Source of the DNA: Chungangia koreensis
GTDB lineage: Bacteria; Bacillota; Bacilli; Bacillales_A; Planococcaceae
Reading direction: 5' to 3'
Assembly: GCF_042651785.1 (NCBI RefSeq)
Contig: NZ_JBHSEC010000005.1
Span: 62,001-126,000, forward strand
DNA: 64,000 nt
Position numbers and translations under genes: made by a program. Within the stretch, counting starts at the first letter, position 1, and each line of letters begins with the position of its first letter. Under the pieces are notes generated by a model. It had not been told where the DNA came from. It ran no database searches and worked only from the letters and a program-made list of their open reading frames with translations. Below are positions 25,369 to 33,814 of this stretch, one piece after another.

Positions 25369-25394
25369 GTTTTATTTCACTCCCTAAAGGGTAC
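25369..25394 (+). promoter_or_regulatory. Sigma-B-type general stress promoter of ytxGH
   Basis: GTTTTA (25369-25374), a 14-base spacer and GGGTAC (25389-25394) match the sigma-B consensus GTTTAA-N12-15-GGGTAT with one mismatch in each box. They lie 39 bases before the ytxG start. The ytxGHJ operon of B. subtilis is known to be sigma-B dependent, which supports the call. Confidence 0.75.
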
Positions 25395-25432
25395 AAATGA
25401 AATACGTTACTGTATAGAAGGAGGAATTCAAC

Positions 25433-25924
25433 ATGGAAGTACTACTGTACATAGCGGCCATTGTTGCTGCAATTGGCTTCTTAATTCTATGTATCAGTTT
25501 GGCAGTCACACTGACTTCACTGAAAACAACATTAAAAAGCGTTTCTGAAACAATGGATGGTTTAGAAGGCCAGTTGCAAGGTGTAACGAGGGAAACGACA
25601 GAACTGTTGATGAAAACAAATAATCTTGCAGCCGATTTACAGAACAAATCTGAAAAATTGAATTCTGTAGTCGACGCGGTCAAAGGGGTTGGAGAATCAG
25701 TCAACGGCTTGAACTCTTCAGTCCGGAGAATCACATCATCAGTTGTCGTGGAAGCTGAAAAAAACGAAGATAAAATTGCTCAAATCGTTCAATGGAGCAA
25801 TGTAGCAATGGGAATCTTCGATAAATGGAAAGAAAGAAAGAGCCAAGGATATACTTCTGCAGGCTATCAGCCGGTGCCAGGGCAAAAAAAACTCCCTGAG
25901 CCGGATCACCAACCTTATCATTAA
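25433..25924 (+). CDS. ytxG: YtxG, DUF948 general stress protein
   Basis: The 163-residue protein has an N-terminal membrane helix (about residues 3-25), then a long heptad-like helical region with Leu-Lys-Ser-Val-Ser-Glu-Thr-Met-Asp and Val-Lys-Gly-Val-Gly-Glu-Ser-Val-Asn, the DUF948 pattern. The C-terminus is short and Pro/Lys rich. It is a single-pass membrane protein of unknown molecular role, belonging to the sigma-B stress response in B. subtilis. ATG follows AAGGAGG. It is 24 bases before ytxH and shares its promoter. Confidence 0.87.
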   Translation: MEVLLYIAAIVAAIGFLILCISLAVTLTSLKTTLKSVSETMDGLEGQLQGVTRETTELLMKTNNLAADLQNKSEKLNSVVDAVKGVGESVNGLNSSVRRITSSVVVEAEKNEDKIAQIVQWSNVAMGIFDKWKERKSQGYTSAGYQPVPGQKKLPEPDHQPYH

Positions 25925-25948
25925 GAAAAGAATCGAGGAGGAAATAAC

Positions 25949-26638
25949 ATGAGCGAAAACAAATCCTATAACCAATACGGCCAAGAATTTGGCAATTATG
26001 AAAATGGCTATCCGAATTCACATGCTTATCCAGCTCCATATGAAAATCCTTATTCCCGAACTGATTCTTTTTACCGTGAGGAATCAGAGGGCAGTGGTGG
26101 ATTCATCGCTGGAGCGATCGTAGGGGCTGTAATCGGTGCAGCTACTGCTATGCTGCTTACTCCGAAAACTGGAAAAGAAATGCGGGAAAATGTTACGTCC
26201 CAGGCGGCAACTTTAAAAGATAAGAGCGTAGAGTTCTCATCTACTGCCAAGGATAAAACGAAAGAACTTTCTAAAACACTTCAAGAACAATCTGGTCAAT
26301 TAGTGGACAAAGTAAAATCGTATAAAACTAAAGCGACTCACCCTATGGATGATGGAACTGCATCCTACGAGGGAGAAGAGCCGATGGAGTTTATGGATAC
26401 GGTTTCCCATACAGTTGATGAAGTGATTAAAGATGCTGGTGATGTAGCAACTTCAACTGCAGAGGCATTTAAAGAAGCAGTGGATGAAAAAAGTACAGAT
26501 TCAAACGAAAAGAATACGAGTGAAAATGACGCCAGTGCTGATAGCTACGACAACAGCGAAAATTTTGGCGACAACAAAACAACAAACCAAAATTATATTT
26601 CAAAAGTGAATGATAGCGACAAAAAATCTCAATTGTAA
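25949..26638 (+). CDS. ytxH: YtxH-like general stress protein
   Basis: The 229-residue protein has a Tyr/Asn/Pro-rich N-terminus (residues 1-48) and then a membrane helix with the YtxH motif Gly-Gly-Phe-Ile-Ala-Gly-Ala-Ile-Val-Gly-Ala-Val-Ile-Gly-Ala, followed by Leu-Leu-Thr-Pro-Lys-Thr-Gly-Lys-Glu. After this come Lys/Thr-rich amphipathic repeats and a disordered acidic Asn/Ser tail. It is longer than B. subtilis YtxH (about 150 residues) because of the N- and C-terminal low-complexity parts. Ribosome binding site GAGGAGG. ytxJ, the third gene in B. subtilis, is not present here. Confidence 0.85.
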   Translation: MSENKSYNQYGQEFGNYENGYPNSHAYPAPYENPYSRTDSFYREESEGSGGFIAGAIVGAVIGAATAMLLTPKTGKEMRENVTSQAATLKDKSVEFSSTAKDKTKELSKTLQEQSGQLVDKVKSYKTKATHPMDDGTASYEGEEPMEFMDTVSHTVDEVIKDAGDVATSTAEAFKEAVDEKSTDSNEKNTSENDASADSYDNSENFGDNKTTNQNYISKVNDSDKKSQL

Positions 26639-26672
26639 AAAGATGCAGCCCATGGGGTTGCATCTTTTTTTC
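26636..26672. terminator. Bidirectional terminator between ytxH and the FtsA-like gene
   Basis: AAAAAGATGCA and TGCATCTTTTT arms around CCCCATGGG-type inner pairing give a long hairpin with A and T tracts on the two sides, serving the convergent genes. Confidence 0.9.
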
Positions 26673-26678
26673 TTCCAT

Positions 26679-28817
26679 TTATTCAAATACGATTTCTAAC
26701 TGATCTCCACCGAAGATCGGGGATTGGAAACCGGTTTCCTCGCCGTTTCGTAAGAGCTTGAAAGATCCCGAAATAGTGGTTGGCAAGGTCCAATCCGTAA
26801 AACGGAAAATATCTTGAAATAGGAGAGGATCCGTTTCTGTAGGGGAGACGTTTAGAAGATCTCCACTCCGAACACGGTCATGTTCCTCTGATGGATGGCC
26901 ATTTAAGAATACTTCACAAATCGTTCGTTTAAGCTTGAGTGGTTCACCTTGGAAAGTAACAGTAATCAGCTCAGACAATTTCATGTTCATCTTTTCACAA
27001 ATATCTTTTACAGTTGGATCTGCAGGTTTTTCGTAGACCAAACAATCGCCGTCAATGACGACTGCTTTTCCATCCGTATTTTGATCATTCAGTAATAAGT
27101 TTGGGGCATATTCAGGTAATGTAATGGACTTCCCATTAAAGCTTATGGAAAAAGGCTTCATTGTTTCCCAAATGGCATCCTTTCCAGACGCAGCCAAAAT
27201 ATCGGCAACCGTATTTGCAGCCTGGTAATCGAGAGAGTCACGGTCTGATAGCTTGAAATCCATATTAGCTATCTCTCCATTGACCGACACAATAGGAGCG
27301 ATCTCCACTTTTTCACCAAGTACATAGACAGACATAAAGGAAGATGCTTGAACAATATCCTTTACGTACACTTTAGCATCCTTACCGTCTTTTCCTTCAA
27401 TTAACGTAAGGATATCTCCATCATGTATGATCGATTTCGTGCTGGCAGGCTCGCCGTTCAAAAAAATCTCTGCGGGTGTTCCATGTTCACCAGGAAACAG
27501 TTTAGGATTCCCATTAATAGTAATGCTCATGGCCAGCCCAGGTTTGCCGTATAATTGTTTCGCTTTGACATTCGCTGCAAGTAGAGCATCAGCAACCGTC
27601 AAGTCTTTTAACTCAAACAAACGAATGAGTTTGTCATTTACGGTTACACTCATGTAATGGATCGGAGCACGTTTAGCTGCTATAGCAATCCCGATTGGCG
27701 TCACAAGTTCCGGCGAGGATGGAATCTGATCCTCTTTCGTCAGATTTTGAATGGCATCCAACCCTCTGGTCGCAACTCTGTTTTCCGGGAGTCCTAATTG
27801 AATGCTCAATTCTTTAGATAACTCAGGTGTTAAGCTGCCGCCTCCGACAAGCATGACGGCCATAGGGGACTTCCCATTATTAAGTGCAAGAATTTCACTG
27901 GATATGGAAGTAGCCAAGTTTTGAACGGCAGGTCTAATGGCGCTAACTGCCTCCGACTGTGGAACTTCGCGTTCAAAACCTAAAATATCTGCAATATGTA
28001 TGATTTCTTCCGAGTTGATCTTTCTTTTTACACTTTCCGCAATCGGAAAATCCAACAGGAAATGATCACTCAAGGCTTCTGTAATTTCATCACCAGCTGT
28101 TGGCACCATTCCGTAGGCAACGACTGTATTTTGATCGGTAATAGCTATGTCGGATGTTCCTGCCCCAATATCCACAAGGGCTACGTTCAGCCTTCTCATC
28201 GATGGAGGAATCAAGACATTTATCGCTGCAATCGGCTCTAAAGTTAAAGCTTCCATTTCCAAACCGGAGCGTTTTAAAGCGGAAAGAAGTGATTCCACGA
28301 CCACACGTGGAAGGAATGTGGCAATAACTTCAGCAGAAGCCTCATTTCCTGATTGATCGACTAAACTTCCGATTATTTCGTTATCCAGTTTGTAATACAA
28401 AACGGAATAACCGACACAATAATAATAAGTATTGCGTTGCTCTAATTCTTTTTTGAGTAATTCTTGCTGGGCTTTTTGCACAGCGCCCAATTCAAGTCGA
28501 TTGATATCCTCTTCCGTCAAAAGAGCTCTATTGCTAATATTGAATGTAACCATTGCTTTTGACGTTTTAAGGGCTCTCCCTGCTGCCGCTACGCTTACCC
28601 GGCGCAGAGTTCCATGCCGTGCTTCAAGCTCCTCTTTGATGGATGTAATCACTTCTGCAACGCTAAGAACATTATGTATTTGTCCATCGAGCATGGATCG
28701 ATCTTTATGCTCCACTGATACTAAGTCTTCTACATGATAGGAATCACCACGATCATCGAGGATAATTCCGACGACCGACCGAGTTCCGATATCGAGTGCA
28801 AATAGTTTTGAAGACAT
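26679..28817 (-). CDS. FtsA/PilM-like actin-fold ATPase with C-terminal beta-grasp-like repeats
   Basis: The 712-residue protein starts with Ala-Leu-Asp-Ile-Gly-Thr-Arg-Ser-Val-Val-Gly, the phosphate-1 motif of actin-like ATPases. It has Val-Asp-Ile-Gly-Ala-Gly-Thr-Ser-Asp-Ile-Ala (phosphate-2) at about 205-215 and Met-Leu-Val-Gly-Gly-Gly-Ser-Leu (adenosine motif) at about 320, as in FtsA and PilM. From about residue 395 to the end it has no FtsA counterpart: five segments share an Asn-Gly (once Asn-Asp) turn followed about 15-20 residues later by (Gly/Arg)-Asp-x-Leu, as in ThiS/MoaD-type beta-grasp domains. There is no obvious C-terminal membrane-binding helix. It is not the ftsA of the division cluster. 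Function unknown; the protein seems conserved in related Bacillales but is absent here in B. subtilis. Confidence 0.75.
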   Translation of the reverse strand: MSSKLFALDIGTRSVVGIILDDRGDSYHVEDLVSVEHKDRSMLDGQIHNVLSVAEVITSIKEELEARHGTLRRVSVAAAGRALKTSKAMVTFNISNRALLTEEDINRLELGAVQKAQQELLKKELEQRNTYYYCVGYSVLYYKLDNEIIGSLVDQSGNEASAEVIATFLPRVVVESLLSALKRSGLEMEALTLEPIAAINVLIPPSMRRLNVALVDIGAGTSDIAITDQNTVVAYGMVPTAGDEITEALSDHFLLDFPIAESVKRKINSEEIIHIADILGFEREVPQSEAVSAIRPAVQNLATSISSEILALNNGKSPMAVMLVGGGSLTPELSKELSIQLGLPENRVATRGLDAIQNLTKEDQIPSSPELVTPIGIAIAAKRAPIHYMSVTVNDKLIRLFELKDLTVADALLAANVKAKQLYGKPGLAMSITINGNPKLFPGEHGTPAEIFLNGEPASTKSIIHDGDILTLIEGKDGKDAKVYVKDIVQASSFMSVYVLGEKVEIAPIVSVNGEIANMDFKLSDRDSLDYQAANTVADILAASGKDAIWETMKPFSISFNGKSITLPEYAPNLLLNDQNTDGKAVVIDGDCLVYEKPADPTVKDICEKMNMKLSELITVTFQGEPLKLKRTICEVFLNGHPSEEHDRVRSGDLLNVSPTETDPLLFQDIFRFTDWTLPTTISGSFKLLRNGEETGFQSPIFGGDQLEIVFE

Positions 28818-28875
28818 GTTGTGTCCCTCTTTTCTATAGTAAACACTTTAGCGAGTTGAATCGCTAAAATATTTC

Positions 28876-28904
28876 GTGACTTTTCTTTCATTTTTGATTA
28901 TAAT
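28876..28904 (+). promoter_or_regulatory. Sigma-A promoter for aroA
   Basis: GTGACT (28876-28881), a 17-base spacer and a perfect TATAAT (28899-28904) lie about 80 bases before the aroA start. Confidence 0.6.
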
Positions 28905-28983
28905 AGGTTCAATATCTAAAAATGTATCATAACTTTCGGGAACCTGAAAGGATTGGTGCATAATAAAGAGAGGGGAAACGGCA

Positions 28984-30069
28984 ATGACACAACATGATTT
29001 AGAAAGCTTGCGGACACAGGTTGACGAGTTGAACCTTAAAATCCTTCAGCTGATTAATGAACGTGCAGAAGTCATCCAAGAAATTGGGAAGATAAAGGAG
29101 AAACAAGGTGTTAACCGTTATGATCCTCTTCGTGAGCGTCATATGCTCGACCTATTAAGAGAAAATAATAACGGACCACTTTCACAATCTGTGGTTGATC
29201 ACATATTCAAGGAAATCTTTAAAACTGCATTAAACTTGCAAGAAGACGATCACCGTAAAGCTTTACTCGTATCGCGTAAGAAGAAAGCGGAAGATACAAT
29301 TGTTGAAGTAAAAGGCCAGAAGATCGGTAACGGAACTCCGACATTTGTATTTGGTCCATGTGCAGTAGAATCCTATGAACAAGTTGCTCAAGTGGCTCAA
29401 GCCATTCAGCAAAAAGGATTGAAACTCATCCGTGGTGGTGCATTTAAACCGCGTACTTCTCCTTATGACTTCCAAGGCCTTGGGGTTGAGGGGTTAAAAA
29501 TCCTAAAGCGCATTGGTGATGAGTTCAATTTAGGGGTCGTGACTGAAATCGTAACACCAGGTCATATTGAAGAAGCACTTGACTATATCGATGTCATTCA
29601 AATTGGTGCTCGGAACATGCAAAACTTCGAATTGTTGAAAGCTGCTGGCTCAGTGAAAAAACCTGTATTATTAAAGCGGGGTCTGGCAGCCACGATTGAT
29701 GAGCTAATCAATGCAGCAGAATATATCATTTCTCAAGGCAATGATCAAATCATCCTTTGCGAACGTGGAATTCGAACGTATGAAAAGGCAACACGTAATA
29801 CGCTTGATATCTCGGCAGTGCCGATTTTGAAACAAGAGACTCATTTACCGGTTTTAGTCGATGTAACCCATTCTACTGGTCGACGTGACCTTCTATTGCC
29901 TACAGCTAAAGCTGCTTTAGCTGTGGGTGCAGATGGTGTGATGGCTGAAGTTCATCCGGATCCTGCAGTTGCACTTTCCGATGCTCAACAGCAGATGAAC
30001 TTGGACCAATTCGATGAATTCTACTCTGCAATCTTGGAATTCATGAAAACCCATAAAGTGCATGCCTAA
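28984..30069 (+). CDS. aroA: Bifunctional chorismate mutase / DAHP synthase
   Basis: The 361-residue protein has an N-terminal AroQ-type chorismate mutase (residues 1-90: Leu-Arg-Thr-Gln-Val-Asp-Glu-Leu-Asn, Ile-Gly-Lys-Ile-Lys-Glu). A type I-beta DAHP synthase domain follows (Gly-Pro-Cys-Ala-Val-Glu-Ser at about 122-128, Arg-Gly-Gly-Ala-Phe-Lys-Pro-Arg-Thr-Ser-Pro-Tyr, Gln-Ile-Gly-Ala-Arg-Asn-Met-Gln-Asn, and Val-Asp-Val-Thr-His-Ser). It condenses PEP with erythrose 4-phosphate, the first shikimate step. The fused mutase domain allows feedback control by chorismate and prephenate, as known for B. subtilis AroA. It precedes ccpA, as in many Bacillales. Confidence 0.96.
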   Translation: MTQHDLESLRTQVDELNLKILQLINERAEVIQEIGKIKEKQGVNRYDPLRERHMLDLLRENNNGPLSQSVVDHIFKEIFKTALNLQEDDHRKALLVSRKKKAEDTIVEVKGQKIGNGTPTFVFGPCAVESYEQVAQVAQAIQQKGLKLIRGGAFKPRTSPYDFQGLGVEGLKILKRIGDEFNLGVVTEIVTPGHIEEALDYIDVIQIGARNMQNFELLKAAGSVKKPVLLKRGLAATIDELINAAEYIISQGNDQIILCERGIRTYEKATRNTLDISAVPILKQETHLPVLVDVTHSTGRRDLLLPTAKAALAVGADGVMAEVHPDPAVALSDAQQQMNLDQFDEFYSAILEFMKTHKVHA

Positions 30070-30074
30070 TGGAA

Positions 30075-30098
30075 GACCGGCCGAAATGGCCGGTTTTT
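30075..30098 (+). terminator. Terminator after aroA
   Basis: GACCGGCC and GGCCGGT arms with a five-base GAAAT loop, then TTTTT. Confidence 0.9.
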
Positions 30099-30172
30099 GC
30101 ATGTTCCTTTTCTTTAAAGGGAAAAATATCGTATGATAAAGAATATAGTTAAGCAGACAGGGAGTGAGTGAC

Positions 30173-31171
30173 GTGACGGTAACGATTTACGATGTTGCAA
30201 GGGAAGCCAATGTATCGATGGCTACCGTTTCACGCGTAGTTAACGGAAATCCAAATGTGAAGCCGGCCACCCGTAAAAAGGTAATGGCCGTAATTGAAAG
30301 ACTTGAGTATCGTCCAAATGCTGTAGCAAGAGGGTTAGCCAGCAAGAAAACGACGACTGTTGGGGTAATCATACCTGATATATCAAATATTTTTTACGCG
30401 GAACTTGCGAGGGGAATTGAGGATATTGCCACAATGTATAACTATACAATTATCCTTTCAAATTCTGACCAACGTGAAGAGAAAGAATTGAAACTCATTG
30501 AAAATATGTACGGAAAACAGGTAGATGGGATTGTCATGATGAGTGACTCGTTGACGCCTGCAATTTCAACTGCATTACAACGCTCGTCGGTGCCTGTCGT
30601 ACTCGCCGGGACAGTAGACGAAACGAAGAAAATTCCTTCTGTAAATATCGATTACTTACAGGCTGCATTTGAAGCCGTTCAAACGTTGCTCACAAACGGC
30701 CATAAACGGATTGCTTTCGTTTCAGGTCCTTTTTCTTCAACGATAAACCGACACTTCAAACTTGAAGGTTATAAAAAGGCTCTTACAGAAGCCGGTTTGC
30801 CGATTGATGACGAATTGATCATTGAGGCAGATGATTCCTATGAGAGCGGACTGGAGAATTCAAAACAACTTCTTTCGTTGACTGAACCGCCTACTGCGAT
30901 CTTCGCCGGAAATGATGAATTGGGGATCGGACTAATCCATGGAGCGCTTGATGAAAACTTTTCGATTCCAAATGATATCGAGATTATCAGCTTTGAAAAT
31001 TCGAAGCTCGCACGGATGGTTAGACCGCAGCTTTCATCAGTGGTAGTGCCGTTATATGACATAGGGGCCGTTTCCATGAGGTTATTAACAAAGTTCATGA
31101 ATAAAGAAACAATTGATGAAACGACAGTTGTCCTTCCACACCGGATTGAAGAACGTCAGTCGACAAAATAA
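30173..31171 (+). CDS. ccpA: Catabolite control protein A
   Basis: GTG at 30173, eight bases after GGGAG, gives a 332-residue protein beginning close to known CcpA proteins; a GTG three codons upstream overlaps the ribosome binding site. The LacI-type HTH is Thr-Ile-Tyr-Asp-Val-Ala-Arg-Glu-Ala-Asn-Val-Ser-Met-Ala-Thr-Val-Ser-Arg-Val-Val. It is followed by Arg-Pro-Asn-Ala-Val-Ala-Arg-Gly-Leu-Ala (hinge helix) and Val-Gly-Val-Ile-Ile-Pro-Asp-Ile-Ser-Asn. With HPr-Ser46-P it binds cre sites to repress or activate carbon genes. Three good cre sites occur in this window (33707, 33827, 51515). Downstream motPS, present in B. subtilis, is absent. Confidence 0.96.
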   Translation: MTVTIYDVAREANVSMATVSRVVNGNPNVKPATRKKVMAVIERLEYRPNAVARGLASKKTTTVGVIIPDISNIFYAELARGIEDIATMYNYTIILSNSDQREEKELKLIENMYGKQVDGIVMMSDSLTPAISTALQRSSVPVVLAGTVDETKKIPSVNIDYLQAAFEAVQTLLTNGHKRIAFVSGPFSSTINRHFKLEGYKKALTEAGLPIDDELIIEADDSYESGLENSKQLLSLTEPPTAIFAGNDELGIGLIHGALDENFSIPNDIEIISFENSKLARMVRPQLSSVVVPLYDIGAVSMRLLTKFMNKETIDETTVVLPHRIEERQSTK

Positions 31172-31215
31172 AAAGAGATGTTCTACAGGCGAATCGCCTT
31201 AGAACATCTCTTTTT
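31171..31215. terminator. Bidirectional terminator between ccpA and acuC
   Basis: AAAAGAGATGTTCTA and TAGAACATCTCTTTT are perfect 15-base arms, extended by AGGCG/CGCCT inner pairing. A and T tracts flank both sides, and the acuC stop codon is within the 3' arm. Confidence 0.92.
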
Positions 31216-32377
31216 CTTTACTCTTTTTTTCAGATCGTATCATGTAAAGGGCTTTTTCTAAAATGAGTGCGTTCTTTTCCATAATTTCAGCTTTTCTTGG
31301 AATGGGTTCATAGAGGGGGACCGGATCCTCCCATGTGGGTATAAGAGGAACTGGCGATTCAGGGCTCCACCGCTCAACCCACTTCTCGGACAAGTTGCCG
31401 CTCGGATAAGGTAAGTCTTTCATAGTAAACCAAATATTCGACCATGCTCTTGGTACAACACGCCAAATATCATACCCGCCGCCACCGACAGCTACCCATT
31501 TTCCGTTGCAATAGGAATGGGCTAGTTCATGTGCCAATTTAGGTATTTCCTTATAAATTTCCATTGTTCCGTACAAATGAGATAACGGATCGAAATAATG
31601 GGCATCAGCACCGTTTTGAGTCAAGATAATATCCGGTTTAAAAAACTCAGCTATTTCTGTCACACCTGTCTTATATAGTTCAGTGAATGATTCGTCCTCC
31701 GTAAATGCATCGAGAGGGAAGTTGAATGAATAACCGTATCCACGCCCATTTCCACGTTCCGTTACATTCCCGGTTCCAGGGAATAAATATCTGCCTGTTT
31801 CATGGAAAGAAACCGTACAGACATCCGGATCATCGTAAAAACTCCATTGTACACCATCACCATGATGGGCGTCTGTATCTATATAAAGTACGCGTGCCCC
31901 ATATTTTTGCTGAAGATATTTAATGGCTACTGATGAATCGTTATAAATGCAGAAGCCAGAAGCCCGTCCACTGAAGCCATGATGCAACCCCCCACCTAAA
32001 TGGAGAGCATGCTGTGCTTTTCCCTCCATGACAAGGTCGATTGCTGTCAGTGTTCCACCAACGATCATAGCCGCGGCTTCATGCATGTTTTGAAACATTG
32101 GTGTATCTTCCGTGGCCAGCCCGTAGTTTTCGGCTAATTGATTAGAAAGCTCCCCACGTCCTGCTTTTTTAACCATTTCAATATATTGCGCATCATGGGC
32201 TAATAACAGTTCTTCATCAGTCGCTATTCGTGGCTGAACAATATCAGAATCATCTAATACACCAGACTTTCGTAACAAATCCGACGTCAAAACGAGTCTT
32301 TTTTGGTTGAATGGATGAGATTCGGAAAACTTATAGCCAAGCTGTTCTTCCGAATAAACAAATAAAGCATTTTTCAT
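31199..32377 (-). CDS. acuC: Acetoin utilization protein AcuC (class I HDAC-like deacetylase)
   Basis: ATG at 32377 overlaps the acuB stop (ATGA); the longer upstream frame is rejected. The 392-residue protein has deacetylase motifs: Leu-His-Leu-Gly-Gly-Gly-Leu-His-His-Gly (the tandem active-site His), Tyr-Ile-Asp-Thr-Asp-Ala-His-His-Gly-Asp-Gly-Val-Gln (Zn ligands Asp, His), Asn-Gly-Ala-Asp-Ala-His and Gly-Gly-Gly-Gly-Tyr-Asp. In B. subtilis AcuC deacetylates acetyl-CoA synthetase AcsA, reversing AcuA. The operon acuABC is read divergently from acsA here, as in B. subtilis. Confidence 0.95.
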   Translation of the reverse strand: MKNALFVYSEEQLGYKFSESHPFNQKRLVLTSDLLRKSGVLDDSDIVQPRIATDEELLLAHDAQYIEMVKKAGRGELSNQLAENYGLATEDTPMFQNMHEAAAMIVGGTLTAIDLVMEGKAQHALHLGGGLHHGFSGRASGFCIYNDSSVAIKYLQQKYGARVLYIDTDAHHGDGVQWSFYDDPDVCTVSFHETGRYLFPGTGNVTERGNGRGYGYSFNFPLDAFTEDESFTELYKTGVTEIAEFFKPDIILTQNGADAHYFDPLSHLYGTMEIYKEIPKLAHELAHSYCNGKWVAVGGGGYDIWRVVPRAWSNIWFTMKDLPYPSGNLSEKWVERWSPESPVPLIPTWEDPVPLYEPIPRKAEIMEKNALILEKALYMIRSEKKSKEKEMF

Positions 32378-33006
32378 TTCGCTCTCGGATCTGCTGGCCA
32401 TAAGACATCAATCCCTTCTGCTTTCAAAGTATCGATGACTGGCAGCGGATTCATCGTATTAATACGGATCGCCAATATTTTGTTGTTAAGCTCATAATCG
32501 GGATAAACGAGGACGCTTAGCACATTCACTTTATGTTTAAATAATATTTTTGAGACTTCATATAAGCTTCCAGGAACATCGGGGACCCGAAGTTCCAACT
32601 GGGAGCTCGGTCGATTTGCACCGGTCAATTCAATGTATTTATAAAGTACATCGGTTTCAGTAATCATTCCACAGAGCTTTCCGTTTCTTACAATTGGAAG
32701 TGCCCCAATCTTTTGTTCATAGAATATGATGGCTGCATCCTCTACAAAATCGAGAGGGTGGCCTGTAATCGGATTAGGTGTCATTATTTCTTTTAAAGGG
32801 ATGTTCATAAAATGATTCCCTTCATTGGTCTGAGGTGTAATTTCTTTGATGTCCCGATCGGATAAGATTCCTTTTAAGTCACGACTTTCACCGACAATCG
32901 GAATATGGCGGATCCGATAGTCTTTCATCATTTTCATGGCATCCTGTATCGTATGATCTGGTGACAGTGTATGTAAATCCTTATGCATGATATTATCAAT
33001 GATCAA
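32374..33006 (-). CDS. acuB: Acetoin utilization protein AcuB (CBS-CBS-ACT)
   Basis: The start is TTG at 33006, eight bases after AGGGGGT. The 210-residue protein has two CBS domains (about residues 5-65 and 75-130) and an ACT-like domain (about 140-205, Pro-Asp-Val-Pro-Gly-Ser-Leu-Tyr-Glu-Val). CBS domains usually bind adenine nucleotides. AcuB is needed for acetoin/acetate use in B. subtilis, but its molecular role is not established. It overlaps acuC by four bases. Confidence 0.92.
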   Translation of the reverse strand: MIIDNIMHKDLHTLSPDHTIQDAMKMMKDYRIRHIPIVGESRDLKGILSDRDIKEITPQTNEGNHFMNIPLKEIMTPNPITGHPLDFVEDAAIIFYEQKIGALPIVRNGKLCGMITETDVLYKYIELTGANRPSSQLELRVPDVPGSLYEVSKILFKHKVNVLSVLVYPDYELNNKILAIRINTMNPLPVIDTLKAEGIDVLWPADPRAK

Positions 33007-33022
33007 AGGAAAGACCCCCTAC

Positions 33023-33664
33023 TTAATACATATATCGATTCATAAAACGGAGCTGGTCGAATTGTTGGACTGATTCCTGATGGATTCTTTTCCCTATTCG
33101 AGCCATTAAGCAGTTGGCGGGATGTGAACTAATTTCAGGATCATCTGTTGCGTAATATTCGAGTCCTCCTGCATTCATCATTTTCTCCATAACTTTCCGG
33201 TATTCCCATACGTTCAATTTGGTTCCTTTTAAGTCCCAGTGCCAGTAATATTCTGTTGTGATAATAATATAATCTTCCATTGCGTCATCCATCATGGAAA
33301 CCCGAAGAAGGTTTTTCCCAACCCCCGCACCACGGTATTTCGGTATGACTTCAATTGCACCAAGTTCAAGTAGATTCTCCATTTTTCCTTGGGACCAACG
33401 CTCAAGGGGATCTGGATATAAAAAGGTAACATAACCGACAATCGTATCCAAATCTCTCGCAATAAGAATTCGTCCTTCTGGAAGATCAGCAATTTCGACT
33501 ATAGCTCGATGCTGCTGATCGGGTTGCCGAAAAGACGTAAGATCCTTGTGGAAGTGTAAACCAGATAAATCCTCTGCTGATACGGGTCCTTCAATGACTA
33601 AATTGCCATGGACTGTGTTCAATACGAGGGCATTATACGTTTTCTTATATTCCAAAGCTTCCAC
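33023..33664 (-). CDS. acuA: Acetyltransferase AcuA (acetyl-CoA synthetase acetylase)
   Basis: The 213-residue GNAT protein begins at GTG 33664 (or TTG 33655, which is better spaced from GGCGGTG). It contains Ala-Ile-Glu-Val-Ile-Pro-Lys-Tyr-Arg-Gly-Ala-Gly-Val-Gly-Lys, the acetyl-CoA pyrophosphate loop, at about residues 99-113. The C-terminal Glu-Tyr-Tyr-Trp-His-Trp-Asp-Leu-Lys-Gly and Arg-Phe-Met-Asn-Arg-Tyr-Met-Tyr segments are typical of AcuA. It acetylates and so inactivates AcsA, which is encoded divergently. A cre site overlaps its promoter region. Confidence 0.94.
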   Translation of the reverse strand: MEALEYKKTYNALVLNTVHGNLVIEGPVSAEDLSGLHFHKDLTSFRQPDQQHRAIVEIADLPEGRILIARDLDTIVGYVTFLYPDPLERWSQGKMENLLELGAIEVIPKYRGAGVGKNLLRVSMMDDAMEDYIIITTEYYWHWDLKGTKLNVWEYRKVMEKMMNAGGLEYYATDDPEISSHPANCLMARIGKRIHQESVQQFDQLRFMNRYMY

Positions 33665-33706
33665 CGCCCAGTAAATAATCTATAAAGATAGTATACATGA
33701 ATACAA

Positions 33707-33722
33707 TAAAAAGCGCTTACAA
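33707..33722 (-). promoter_or_regulatory. cre site in the acuABC promoter region
   Basis: On the minus strand TTGTAAGCGCTTTTTA matches the cre consensus WTGNAANCGNWNNCWW except for one position (C to T). It lies 43 bases upstream of the acuA GTG and just upstream of a TATACT -10 (33695-33690), so CcpA binding here would cover the -35 region. Confidence 0.7.
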
Positions 33723-33751
33723 ATCAAAATATTCTATTTTGAGCTATAATA

Positions 33752-33780
33752 TTGACAAATTTGTTACAACTTATTGTAAT
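33752..33780 (+). promoter_or_regulatory. Sigma-A promoter for acsA
   Basis: A perfect TTGACA (33752-33757), a 17-base spacer and TGTAAT (33775-33780) lie about 35 bases before the acsA start. Confidence 0.8.
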
Positions 33781-33814
33781 ATAAGATTATGAAAATATGG
33801 AAAGGGTGATGGGA

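Noticed and set aside
28818..28983. Tryptophan or tyrosine T-box, or other riboswitch, in front of aroA
   Set aside because: The leader is short and holds only a sigma-A promoter; no T-box core or terminator is present.
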